The translations under genes and the position numbers were made by a program. 64,000 nt of DNA from Alloascoidea africana (lineage: Eukaryota > Ascomycota > Alloascoideomycetes > Alloascoideales > Alloascoideaceae), in assembly GCA_030581615.1 (NCBI GenBank), contig JAKTTT010000009.1, positions 310,001 to 374,000 of the forward strand. Direction: 5' to 3'. Of the stretch, positions 22,264 to 32,360 are shown piece by piece. The notes beneath the pieces are model-generated. The model did not search any database. It worked only from the letters and a program-made list of their open reading frames with translations, and was not told the origin of the DNA. Numbering within the stretch: the stretch's first letter is position 1; each line of letters begins with the position of its first letter.

Positions 22264-22642
22264 AGTCAAAAGAAAAGTGTTGAAACAATCACAATCCTTA
22301 TTCCCCAGCCTCTAATTTTTTTATTTTTTTATTTTGGATCGTTTCCAGTTCTATCTTGTAATTTGCTAATGAAATTTCGTTAATGTCTATATACATTTTA
22401 TATAAGAACACACATTTTAATCCTTTTTTTATTTCTGGTTTTGCTCAAGTGATCGAAATAACGCACCGGGTCTCACAGCAGGAGTCATAAAACACCCGCT
22501 TGTTGCGGTACCGGGTGTCCTTATCGGTCCCGGTTCCTTTTCAAAACGACCGGAAAGGTTCTCAAAAATCGTGTTTGGTATATATTAGTACTGTTACTCC
22601 ATAATTTTGACTCCCAGGATCTAATTTCCATAGAGCTATTCC
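22264..22642. promoter_or_regulatory. Promoter of the COG0523 GTPase with CGG/CCG cluster
   Basis: Between 22464 and 22535 the otherwise AT-rich spacer holds ACCGGGT twice (22465-22471, 22510-22516), the inverted pair CGGTACCG (22506-22513), a near copy CGGTCCCG shortly after, and ACACCCG/CGGGTGT arms (22492-22498, 22512-22518). CGG triplets are typical half-sites of Zn2Cys6 factors. Which factor binds is unknown. Confidence 0.45.
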
Positions 22643-24963
22643 ATGATGAGCCATTACTTTGAAGAGAGAAGAAAGAAGCCCATTCCTGTGACGCTTCTTT
22701 CTGGGTTTCTTGTATGTGCTCTTCACATTTCAATCTATGTGTTTCATTTTGTGTGAACTAACAGTTGGTTTAGGGAAGCGGGAAAACCACACTTTTGGAA
22801 CACATTCTAAGGTCGAACCATGGTCTTAAGATCGCAGTCGTTATAAACGATATGGCAAGGTATCAACTTTCATAACAAAACAGAACTTTTGTTTTACAAT
22901 TCTAACAACACTATGTGTATGTGTGTGCGTGTAGCGTAAACATAGATGCGGAACTCATCAAAACGCATAAGGTTTCTCAAAAGGAACAAAAAATGATTCA
23001 ACTTTCTAATGGATGTATCTGTTGTTCATTGCGAGGTGATCTTTTGGAAGAACTTGGTGCACTTGCACGCAGCAATGACAATTCATTTGATTACGTTGTT
23101 ATTGAGAGTAGTGGGATCTGCGAACCTATTGAAGTGGCACAGACTTTTTCAGTGGAATTTTCAAGTATGTTGAATCATAGAGTTTTGGCTGGGATGCAAA
23201 AAGATGAGAGATCAGTGGTTACCGAATTGTAAGTTTACTTCTATGTTTGTGACTTTTTCACAATCCTAACTCCACTTTTTAGAGCTGCACTGGGAGGACT
23301 AAAATCCGTTGCGAGATTGGACACCACGGTAACAGTGGTTGACGCCTATAATTTTATGTCCAACTTTGAAACTGCTGATTTTGTAACTGATAGATTTTCA
23401 GATGATCAAAATGCAGATGAAACGCAAACAATCACAGATCTGATGGTGAACCAGGTTGAATTTGCAGATGTTGTTGTCATAAACAAGATTTCTTCAGTTG
23501 ATGCTGCTATTAAACAAAAAATCGAGAGTCTTGTTCATTCTTTAAACCCAACTGCTAAAGTTTTAACTGCTGATTTTGGAAAAGTTGATGTGAAAGAACT
23601 TGTGGCTACAGGATTGTTTGATATGGGGAAAGCGGTTCAAAGCGCTGGATGGATCAAAAAATTGAAAGAGATTACAGATGGAACAAATTCCTTACAACGA
23701 GCACATGGCACAATTGGGAATAAACCTAATGGTGAAAGTGAATCAAACAAAAGACATTCTGAAGATGAAGGAGAGGGTCATGAAGCATTGCCACATAAGA
23801 AACAAAAGGGAGAGAATTCACATGAAGGGGAAGAAAAACATCATGATCATGAGCATGAGCATTCAAAGAAGGAAGATCATGATCATGATCATTCTCATTC
23901 AAAGAAGGAAGAGCATGGACACGGCCATGGGCATGGTCATTCTCATTCACATGCTGATCCAAATCACGATCATAAAGAAGATTTCAACATGAACGATTTT
24001 ATATTCAGAGCGCGTAGACCTTTCCATCCATCTCGACTATACGGACTTCTCTACGACAAATTTGTGATATTGGAGAATGGAGATGAGGAAAGCAATGCAT
24101 CCAAAATGGCCGAGGAACGATATCCTGCAAAAGAACCTCAAGTTATCGTGGCGAACAAGCGTCAATCCATATTCGGAACCATCGTCCGTTCCAAAGGGTT
24201 TTTCTGGCTTGCTACTCGATGCATTCTAAGAGGAGAATGGAGCTCCGCGGGGAACATGTTGACTATAAATGCCGGTTCACCATGGCATGCGGTTGCAAAT
24301 CTGGAGCATTTGGCATACAGAGGAGTACCAATGGATCAATTTAAAAAAGACTTCCAAGGAGTTTGGGGGGATCGAAGACAAGAGCTTGTGTTTATTGGGA
24401 TGGGGATAAATGTAAAAGCAGTGACTGAAGCGTTGAACACATGTCTCTTAACTGATCAGGAAATGGACGTTTTCACAAAGTTGTACTACTATGGCGGTGG
24501 AGATTTGATGGTTATTGAATATCAACTGGCAAGAGTTATGTGGGATGGATTTCAAAAATGGACTGTTTTTGACTATGATTATAACGAAGAGGACGATGAG
24601 GAATATGAGGAGGATGAAGTAGAGGATGAAGAGGAAGAATATCATGAAGGTGATGAAGATGATCAAATCACAATATATGGAGAAGAAGAAGCATCTTCAT
24701 CAACAGGTCCACCACCATCGCAACAACAGATCGAAATGCCCAGATCTTCCAGCGTTATGATCCAACCGGGTTATGCTTCCCAATATCCTCCTGTTATGGT
24801 GCCGCCCATCAGGGGAGCAAATTCAATCCCGAATCAAAACCAATCCCCAAATTTACCCCAAGCAAGAGATTCCAATCCTTATCTCTACCGCGGAGTCCAA
24901 GTTCAACAGCAATCGGCACCTCAACCTCATCAATCCAGATCTTACAATAATGCAAATAACTAG
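22643..24963 (+). CDS. CobW/COG0523-family G3E GTPase, putative zinc metallochaperone
   Basis: Spliced gene with exons 22643-22711, 22774-22859, 22935-23228 and 23283-24963, 709 residues. An in-frame TAG lies four codons before the ATG. Splicing completes the Walker A motif GFLGSGKTT (residues 21-29) and [13 protein letters not shown]. The family's metal-binding CxCC motif is present as GCICC (Cys79, 81, 82) in switch I. ESSGICEP and NKIS supply further GTPase motifs. A histidine-rich loop (about 329-385, [13 protein letters not shown] type) precedes the CobW C-terminal domain with WSSAGNML (about 470). A Glu/Asp tract (about 585-620) and a Gln/Pro-rich tail end the protein. Known members of this family deliver Zn2+ or other metals to client enzymes (Zng1). 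This one is far longer than S. cerevisiae Zng1 (429), so direct orthology is not claimed. Confidence 0.9.
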
Positions 24964-25632
24964 GCAACAACAGTACATATCTGCAAAACTAGAGCTTAGC
25001 TTCTTTGTTTTGTTGTTAATTTTTTTTTTTTGTAAGTAAATGGAATGGAAGTAGCTTTAACATGATTTGAAGGTGCGTTAGTTATGTATTTAATTAAGAG
25101 TTGGTTCAAAAAGTTCTTTCCGATCAGATAAAAAAGTGCCATCTCATTGAGATATTTTTCAATCCATGTCTCAAGACCATTTCCATTCAATTTTTTTTTT
25201 TTTGTAATTGTTTCTATTACACTATACCCACACTCTTCCGATGACGGAAAAGGAAATCGGGGGACAGAGTTATCCCGCACGAGATTCCTAAATATCCATA
25301 ACCAGCACATAGCCGTTGAATTGCTCTTTCCGACAAAAAAATCCTACCATTGTCGTCCTATCACTCCAAGTCTTGTTGAACGTGCCATTTTCCTCACTAT
25401 ATTTGACAAAACTTGAAGGTATTCCCCTTATCTTATCGAGAGTACACGTGACTCTCATATAGGTCTACAAGATCCAACATTTCTGGAGGTTGTTGTTTCT
25501 CCCGTTTCCATCTTCAAGATCCACTCCACACTCTTCATATCCTTTTTTTCTCAGCTCCCCAGATCATCACGCTCTGAAGTTCTATCCTGATATAAACCAG
25601 AAAGAATTCTACCAGTTTAAAACCCCCCCAAA
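24964..25632. other. Intergenic spacer between GTPase and choline kinase genes
   Basis: Contains poly-T stretches (25019-25031, 25191-25203) and the leader of the choline kinase gene. No gene or repeat of note is visible. Confidence 0.7.
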
Positions 25633-27806
25633 ATGTCGGAAAGAGCACGTCACGGTTTCCCACCGAAATCGCCTTCACTTTCATCTACCACATTCATGGT
25701 ATCCTCATCGAAAAACAAACCAATTGCGCCGTATAATCATACCCCAATCGCACGATCCCGCTCGCATTCCAGATCAAGGTCCAAAAGTCGAACCTCGTCC
25801 CAGGTTGCACTTACGCAATACCTCACGGCCCAGAGTCCCATATTTGCACCCAGCAGTGGCACATCATCAACTTCAGCTTCAGTTTCCGCAGCGGCAGCAG
25901 CATCCGCAGCGGCGAGTGCTATGGCGGCCGGGGCCAAGTCTCCAGTTGCCAAGAGAAGATCAAGATCCAAGATCAGGGCGAAACGAAGCAGCGTTAGTGG
26001 TGCTTCTGGGAACAAGAGCGATACGGAGGATGAGACCATCCCAAGTTGTAACATTGTCATTGACAATAGGTAAGTTCCATTGTTGATTTTTTTTTTCTTG
26101 GTCTTCCCAACAATAAGGTACCGCACAGCAGTTTTCCTTTAAATTTTTTTTTCTTAATTTTCTGATTATTTTGAAATTTTTTTGTCGGGTTTACCCTAAC
26201 CTGACGATTTTTTTATTTTTTGCCATGTGACAATGGATATAGACTACCAGTTGACTATTTCAAAGAGGATGTTTTAGAAGCGATCCATGCATTACGGATT
26301 TCGAAATGGCAAAGGGTTGATAAAAGTTTAGCAGATCAATTGGTGATATCCCGTATATCAGGAGCCCTTACAAATGCGGTTTATTCAGTTGAAGCACCAA
26401 AAGATTTTGAAGAAATTTTGAAGAAGAGAAGTACACAGGCATTAACGAATTCGATTTATTTCCATTCGATTAAAACACCTCCGAAATTATTACTTCGTGT
26501 TTATGGATCACAGGCGGATCAACTTATTGATCGTGAGAAAGAGTTGGATGTTTTGGCAAGATTGGCGAAAAAACGAATTGGACCTCGATTATTGGGGATT
26601 TTTACAAATGGACGATTTGAACAGTTTTTAAATGCAGTACCGTTGACACGGTATGATATGAGAGATGCCACGATTTCTATTAAAATTGCAAGAAGAATGA
26701 GAGAACTTCACGATGGGATAGATTTGACAATTGAAGAGCGTAATGCTGGTCCTTCAAGTTGGCAAAATATTTTCAAATGGAAAGATGTATGTAAGCAAAT
26801 TTTCCAAAAAACTTCACTTAAACAAAAGCAATCCTCAACTATTCATTGTAATGATTGGACCACATTTGAAAAAACAATTCAAAAGTATTATGATTGGCTT
26901 GTTGTCAAATCCGGTGGTGGTGAAGATGGCGATGGCGGGATTGATCAAATCAAGGCAAATCTTCGGTTTTGTCATAATGATACTCAATATGGAAATCTAT
27001 TACGACAAATTCCTCCAAAAGGTTCACCACTTTTAACACCTCAACATGAGCATCGACAATTGGTTGTGATTGATTTTGAATATTCGGGTGCGAATTTACC
27101 AGGGTTTGACATTGCGAATCATTTTTGTGAATGGATGTCGGATTATCATTGTGAAGGTGGCGCTACCCATGATATTCATCATGATCGATTCCCAACTTTG
27201 GAGGAACAATTCAATCTGATAAAAGGTTATGTTTTGGAAGGTACGACTATGAATGTTCAAGATGTTGATGAATTTGAGAATTTTTCATTGGATTCGAGTA
27301 ATGAAGCAGGAGATGCGGAAAAAGAAATTAAAAAGGAAATTCAAAGAGTTTATTTAGAAGCGTTATATTGGAGAGCTGCAACACATTTGTTTTGGATGTT
27401 ATGGGGGATTATTCAAGGCACAAATGATGATACGGATGAAAATGCTTTGGATGAACAAAAGTATACGATTTCTAAAGAACCGGAGGAACCGGAGGAACCG
27501 GAGGAAAAGGAGGAGCTGCTTAAAAGTACAAATCTTACAAATGGGGAATTGGATGCAAGACTTAAACAACTTTTGCTGGATGGTGAGAGTAGTCCCAAAG
27601 CAGGCTACGAACTGAACAAAGAGGAAGCGGAAGAAGAAGAGGAGGAGGAAGATGGCGGTGATGATGATTTTGATTATATCGAGTATTCCGCACAGAAATG
27701 TCAATTATTTTGGTCCGATTTGATAAGATTGGGGATTGTTGATGGTAAAGATTATACGGGTGAACTCATAACTTCTTTGCCTATTGATGAAGAATTGGAT
27801 ATTTGA
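25633..27806 (+). CDS. CKI1: Choline/ethanolamine kinase
   Basis: Two exons, 25633-26069 and 26243-27806, giving 666 residues. The 173-nt intron is the longest complete one in the window and joins NR to LPVDYF. The enzyme phosphorylates choline (or ethanolamine) with ATP, the first step of the Kennedy pathway. Signature residues are visible: the catalytic loop CHNDTQYGNLL (about 388-398), the Brenner-like motif VVIDFEYSG (about 418-426), and DIANHFCEW with the conserved Asn-His. The N-terminal extension (about 145 residues in exon 1) is unusual, with SRSHSRSRSKSR and an alanine run. A Glu-rich insert (EEPEEPEEPEEKEE, about 560) and an acidic patch (about 615) interrupt the C-terminal lobe. 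CKI1 versus EKI1 cannot be decided from sequence by eye. Confidence 0.88.
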
Positions 27807-28423
27807 GTTGTTGTTGTTGTTGTTCATTTGTGCCTAAAACTTTGCCTTCTTTTCTGATTTCGTTGGTATATACTGCCCTTTTTTTTATTATTTTTTCTCT
27901 CTCATCTCACCGTGCTAGTTTTTGTTCTGTAATTAGTGATTTTCTTTATGTGCATTTCTCTCCAAAAATGATTGATTTTTTCATCACCTACGCAATCACA
28001 TACATAGGAAACAGTAAAATGCGTTGTTCTTTTTAGACAAATAAATAAAACTATAAATAACTTGACTTGACTAACTTTGGTTGTTTGTTGTTGCAAATTT
28101 GCATATATATAAATGGGGATGAATAAATAGAATTACTTAAAAAAAAACGGTGTTTGTTTGATGGATAGATAAAATCTCTATATAATATGAAGTCTTTTCA
28201 GAGAAAAAACCACCAAAAAGTTTTCAATAAGGAAAGAAAAAGCAATGATAAACAATGATCTATCAACTCCACAGATGGGATAGGATGGGACGAGATGAGA
28301 TGAGATGAGGAGTGTGTAAATAAATGCATGTCTTGGCTTTGATTGTTTAACTGGACGCTTTTCTAGTACAAAATTCCATCACGTCGAAGCATTCATTTTT
28401 TTTTCTGGGGGAAGAGAGTGTGT
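27807..28423. other. Convergent spacer between choline kinase and KGD2
   Basis: 3' flank of both genes. A GTTGTT run follows the choline kinase stop and GATGAGATGAG repeats lie at about 28288-28310. No gene seen. Confidence 0.7.
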
Positions 28424-29913
28424 CTAAAAGAGCAACATTTTTCTTGGATCCTCAATCAATTCTTTAACAGTCTTCAAGAAAGTGACTGCTTCTCTACCAT
28501 CCAGTAAACGATGGTCATAGGTCAAGGCAAGGTACATCATGGGTCTCGCAACAACCTGTCCATTAACAACGACTGCGCGTTCCTTGACACCATGGAGTCC
28601 CAAAACAGCAGTTTGGGGCAGGTTGATGATTGGAGTTCCGTACAAAGAGCCAAAGACACCACCATTTGAGATTGTGAAAGTACCACCAGCCATATCTTCC
28701 AAAGTCAATTTTCCATCCCTTGCCTTAACACCAAGGTCAGAAATGGCCTTTTCAATTCCAAGAACATCTAGAGATTCAACGTTTCGCACAACTGGGGTGA
28801 CAAGACCCTTCGGCGTGGCAACAGCAACTGAAATGTCGACATAGTCTTTGTAGACGATGGTGTCACCACCATTAGGTCCTTCAATTGCACCATTGACAGC
28901 AGGAATGTCTTTCATGGCCAAAGTTGCAGCCTTTGAGAAAGCACCCATGAAACCGAATTTGATTCCAGTCTTCTTGAGGATTTCGTCCTTGTAGAGTTTG
29001 CGCATTTCAATCAAGGCGCTCATGTCAACCTCATTGAAAGTGGTCAATGAAGCAGCAGTGTTTTGGGACTCCTTGAGACGTTCAGCAATTCGCAATCGCA
29101 TTCTGTTCATCTTGACTCTTGTTTCAGTGCGAGCAAAAGAGCCTGGAGCCGAGGCTGCGGGAGAAGCTTCGGAAGCAGCAGGAGCAGCTTTTTTAGGTTC
29201 TTCCTTCTTGGGAGCAGCGGCAGCAGCCTTTGGTTCCTCCTTTTTCGCCTCAGAGGCTGGTGGTGGTGCAGAAGCAGGAGCAGCCTCTTCCTTCTTGGGC
29301 TCGGCAGCGGCAGTTTCTTTGGGCTTTTCAGCGCCACCAGCTGGGGCCTCACCAGGTTCAATCTTGAAAAGATCCTGGCCAACAACGACAGTATCATCAG
29401 GATTTGCCAAGAATTCGGTAAGAGTTCCAGCAAAAGGGGCCTGGACGGGGACATCGATTTTGTCGGTTTCAATTGTTGCGACCTCTTCGTCCTGTTCGAC
29501 AAAGTCGCCGATTTCTTTCTCGAAGGAACGCAGGGTACCCTCGGTGATGGACTCGGCCATGTCAGGAACCTTGACCGTCTCGGCATAGGTACGAACAAAG
29601 CTCATGGGCAAGACATTGTTCCTTGCGAGATGGAAAGTCTGGGACTGTTTTATTCTGGATCTATAGGAGATCGGAAGGAGCCAAGGTTAGAAACAGAGTA
29701 ATCAATATGAAGAATAAGCAGGAAAAAAAAAATGTCGCGGAATGAACAAATCGAGGAAAGCGCTGGCATCTGGGATACGTACTGGAGCAGAGGAGAGGCC
29801 GTGTTGCGGACGGCGACGGCAGAGACGGCAGCTCTGCGGGCCGACGAAGCGAAGGATCTGGAGAGCGCAGGGAGCAGCTTTCGAGAGTTTTGCCTGGCAA
29901 TTGAGGACAGCAT
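28424..29913 (-). CDS. KGD2: Dihydrolipoamide succinyltransferase, E2 of 2-oxoglutarate dehydrogenase
   Basis: Two exons, 29913-29783 and 29660-28424, giving 455 residues (463 in S. cerevisiae). Exon 1 encodes a mitochondrial targeting peptide rich in Arg, Ser and Ala ([18 protein letters not shown]). The 122-nt intron uses GTACGT and TTCTAAC. Exon 2 gives a lipoyl domain with the lipoylated lysine in ETDKIDVPV (about residue 110), an Ala/Pro/Lys/Glu-rich flexible linker (about 180-240), and the acyltransferase core. Its catalytic motif is [11 protein letters not shown] (about 424-434). There is no E3-binding domain, as usual for Kgd2. The enzyme transfers succinyl groups to CoA in the TCA cycle. 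The low-complexity linker makes long antisense reading frames that are not genes. It is divergent from USB1 with a 294-bp promoter. Confidence 0.95.
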
Positions 29914-30051
29914 TGGGAGGTGAAGAGGCGACGAGAGAGAGAAGCGAGAAGAGAAGAAGGAGGACGAGCAAAAGCCTCCGGGTGGGGCGTGCACCCGTAC
30001 ACCCGCTGGAGAGCCCCAATGCCGAGCAGCGCATAAGCAAACGGCGGCCGC

Positions 30052-30058
30052 TGATTGG
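30052..30058 (-). promoter_or_regulatory. CCAATCA box upstream of KGD2
   Basis: On the KGD2 strand the sequence reads CCAATCA, fitting the HAP-complex consensus CCAATNA, about 140 bp before the KGD2 ATG. In S. cerevisiae KGD2 is controlled by Hap2/3/4/5, so the site is plausible here by homology. Confidence 0.45.
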
Positions 30059-30075
30059 CCAGAACCACAACCACG

Positions 30076-30103
30076 ACCACAACCACGTGACCGTGGTTGT
30101 GGT
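30076..30103. repeat. 12-bp-arm inverted repeat in the KGD2-USB1 promoter
   Basis: ACCACAACCACG (30076-30087) and CGTGGTTGTGGT (30092-30103) are exact reverse complements with a TGAC loop. A further partial direct copy of the left arm (AACCACAACCACG) lies immediately upstream. A CACGTG core lies a little downstream at about 30125-30131 (GCACGTGCC). It could be a bidirectional operator or a hairpin. Confidence 0.75.
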
Positions 30104-30207
30104 GAGATAGCGGTCACCTGACACGCACGTGCCTGTGCTTGGATCGAGATCTGAGATGAGAGATCAGGGACTAAAGACCAGGGACTAAAGATCGAAGACT
30201 GAGGACC

Positions 30208-31311
30208 ATGGCAGGCGAGAGCACTGGCACGGGCAATAGCAATGGCACTGGCATTGGCAATGGACCCCGGAAGCGCCGCCTAGTCGAGTACTCGGACTCG
30301 AGCTCGGGCTCGGACTCGGACTGTGGTGTCGGCGACTCTCGGAGACCTTCTCGCTCTCGCTCTCGCGCTCTCGCTCTGGACGAGAGGAAGAACCAGCATA
30401 CTCGTCTTCCCACACCGCTGCTGGACGCCTATGTCCAGGGCCCGCGGCTGGACGACCCGGCCTTCCACGATGGCCGCGTGCGCAGTGTGGTCCATCGCTC
30501 GAACGTGTGGCCGTCGCACCTGTATCTCGAGTGGTGGCCGTCGCGGTCGCAGGCTCGTCGGCTGGAGCAGCTGGTCGGGCGCTTGGAGCAGGAGACCAGC
30601 ACCAGCACCAGTGCTGGTGCTGGATGCCCGGGCCCGCAATTGAAAGTGCACTCGCTGCTGAGCTCGCCGCTGTCCGTGGCCCAACCCCTCCATGTCTCCC
30701 TGTCCGATACGCTTTTCGTGCCTGCGGCTGCGAAAAGTGCCTTTATAAATGACGTAAAAGCGGAGACCAGGCGCTGGCTAAGGCGAGTGGTTGAGGTTGA
30801 GAACCGCGGATTGGCGACTGTGGAGCTGAGCCAGGAGGTGGAAATATGGTCCAATGATTCCCAGACGCGCCATTTTGTCACGATTCCTCTCGATCCCCCT
30901 ACAAGAGTTGGATCCACTGTCTCTGGTTCTGATTCATCTTGTTCTTGTTCGAGTGGGAAGAGGACGAGCAATGACACCACAGATGCGATCGTCAACCTGA
31001 TTCGGATTTACAACAGTCTATTTGAATCCAAACGCTATGGGCTGACTACGCTCCCATCCGGCCATGTTCCACATGTCTCGATAGCATGGTATGAGGGTAC
31101 AGGCAGAGATTCCAAATCAGCCCATCATGATCATGATGATAGTGATAGCAGTGATGAAGAGGATAAAGTAGATCGAACGAAAAGGTTCAGGAAGATGATG
31201 CACGGTATAAATGAAGAGTTCAGGCTCACTGACCGTTTTGCATTCGAATTCGATTCAGTGAGACTAAAAGTTGGAAATGAGATAATTCGAGTCGGCGCTT
31301 CGAGTCGATGA
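30208..31311 (+). CDS. USB1: U6 snRNA phosphodiesterase Usb1
   Basis: Intronless, 367 residues (about 290 in S. cerevisiae). Usb1 trims the 3' end of U6 snRNA and leaves a terminal phosphate. It belongs to the 2H phosphoesterase fold. Both catalytic HxS tetrapeptides are visible: HVSLS (His162, Ser164) and HVSIAW (His289, Ser291), at the expected spacing. The first 60 residues are low complexity: Gly/Asn/Thr repeats, a Ser/Asp run and RRPSRSRSRALAL. A Ser/Cys-rich loop (about 235-255) and an acidic loop with HHDHDD (about 305-325) are also inserted. The 5' part of the gene is strikingly GC-rich with hexamer repeats. It shares a divergent promoter with KGD2. Confidence 0.9.
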   Translation: MAGESTGTGNSNGTGIGNGPRKRRLVEYSDSSSGSDSDCGVGDSRRPSRSRSRALALDERKNQHTRLPTPLLDAYVQGPRLDDPAFHDGRVRSVVHRSNVWPSHLYLEWWPSRSQARRLEQLVGRLEQETSTSTSAGAGCPGPQLKVHSLLSSPLSVAQPLHVSLSDTLFVPAAAKSAFINDVKAETRRWLRRVVEVENRGLATVELSQEVEIWSNDSQTRHFVTIPLDPPTRVGSTVSGSDSSCSCSSGKRTSNDTTDAIVNLIRIYNSLFESKRYGLTTLPSGHVPHVSIAWYEGTGRDSKSAHHDHDDSDSSDEEDKVDRTKRFRKMMHGINEEFRLTDRFAFEFDSVRLKVGNEIIRVGASSR

Positions 31312-32360
31312 TTCAACCTTTGTATCATATCATATCATATCATATCATATCATATCATATCATATCATATCACCGAGACTAATGCTAATGCTAATGCTAG
31401 TGCTAATAAGAATAAGAGTACGAATTTTATAGTTATGGTTACTGTGTTAGAATAGCATACCTGAGCAAATCACAATTTTTCACAAAAACCTTTACGCGCC
31501 GCCGGGATGAAGAAAGCAGATCCAAAAAAAACTGGTTCATTTGACAGGGATTCTGTTTCAAAAGCCAAAAGCCAAACCCCCCAGTTGAGTCCAAACCACT
31601 AATCTTCCCAGCTTTTGTTCATGTTTAGTCCCTAACATTATAGGGGTGTGTTCACTTTTTTCCCTTTTAAAGTTGCCGCGAGATCAGATAAGCCGGGGTT
31701 TGTTGACCTCCTGCCTATTTGGGAATCATGTTCCATTCCCATGCCCGCGAGACGAAAAACTTTCCACAAGCACCAGCACCAGCACCAGAGCCAGGGGCCT
31801 TAGCTGCTAAGGGGCATGCCATTAGCCTGCTGGGGACTAGCAGCCTGCTGAGCACTAGCAGCCTGCTAGCAGCCTGGCACGGTTCGTGGAACAGGCCTCC
31901 ATCCCCATCTCGCGGTCGCATGTCTCGCGGCTTCGGTACATGACCCAATATGAATTAATTGTTAGAATCCTCCTTCGTTTACATGTTTCCCTTTTCTCTG
32001 TCTCTGTTGTTTTCTTTTCCCTTCCCTTCATTTCCCTCTCTTCTTCTTCTCTCTCTTCTTCCCTCGCTGTTCCTCTCAAAAGCCTGTCTGCTCCCCCAGC
32101 TGCTTCACCACCGATCACAAGCTGTGAGCACATTGCATACACGTCTCCTTCTCGCACACGCCTTGCAATATACTCAAAAACATAAACATAAACATAAACA
32201 TAAACGTAAACGTAAACATAACCTGAGACCTTCAAACAGAGAGCAAAGGCCCGACTCTCCGACTTTCTACGCGACAACGGCACCGCTTGGCGAATTTCTT
32301 CAACCACCTCATCGACCCCCAACACACACACTTACGCTTTCATTCTCCCACATTCTCTAG
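31312..32360 (+). promoter_or_regulatory. Upstream region of the Ace2/Swi5-like gene with clustered cell-cycle motifs
   Basis: This 1 kb spacer has no gene. It contains a match to the Mcm1 consensus DCCYWWWNNRG (GCCTATTTGGG, 31713-31723), two tandem ACCAGC motifs (31772-31783, the Ace2/Swi5 core), a 14-bp direct repeat ACTAGCAGCCTGCT (31836-31849 and 31854-31867), a pyrimidine-rich tract (31976-32090) and an ATAAAC/GTAAAC hexamer array (about 32181-32221) full of forkhead cores (RTAAAYA). In S. cerevisiae SWI5 and ACE2 belong to the CLB2 cluster, driven by Mcm1 and Fkh2. Function here is inference. Confidence 0.5.
31319..31372. repeat. ATATC pentanucleotide microsatellite
   Basis: About ten tandem copies of ATATC begin just after the USB1 stop codon and end at CACCGAG. 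They are followed by an AATGCT hexamer run at about 31381-31408. Confidence 0.95.

Noticed and set aside
28998-29701. Long plus-strand ORFs opposite KGD2
   Set aside because: Produced by the Ala/Pro/Lys/Glu-rich linker repeats of KGD2; composition is low complexity.
30598-30626. Inverted repeat of CAGCAC/GTGCTG in USB1
   Set aside because: It is coding trinucleotide/hexamer low complexity (Ser-Thr to Ala-Gly run); the symmetry is a by-product.
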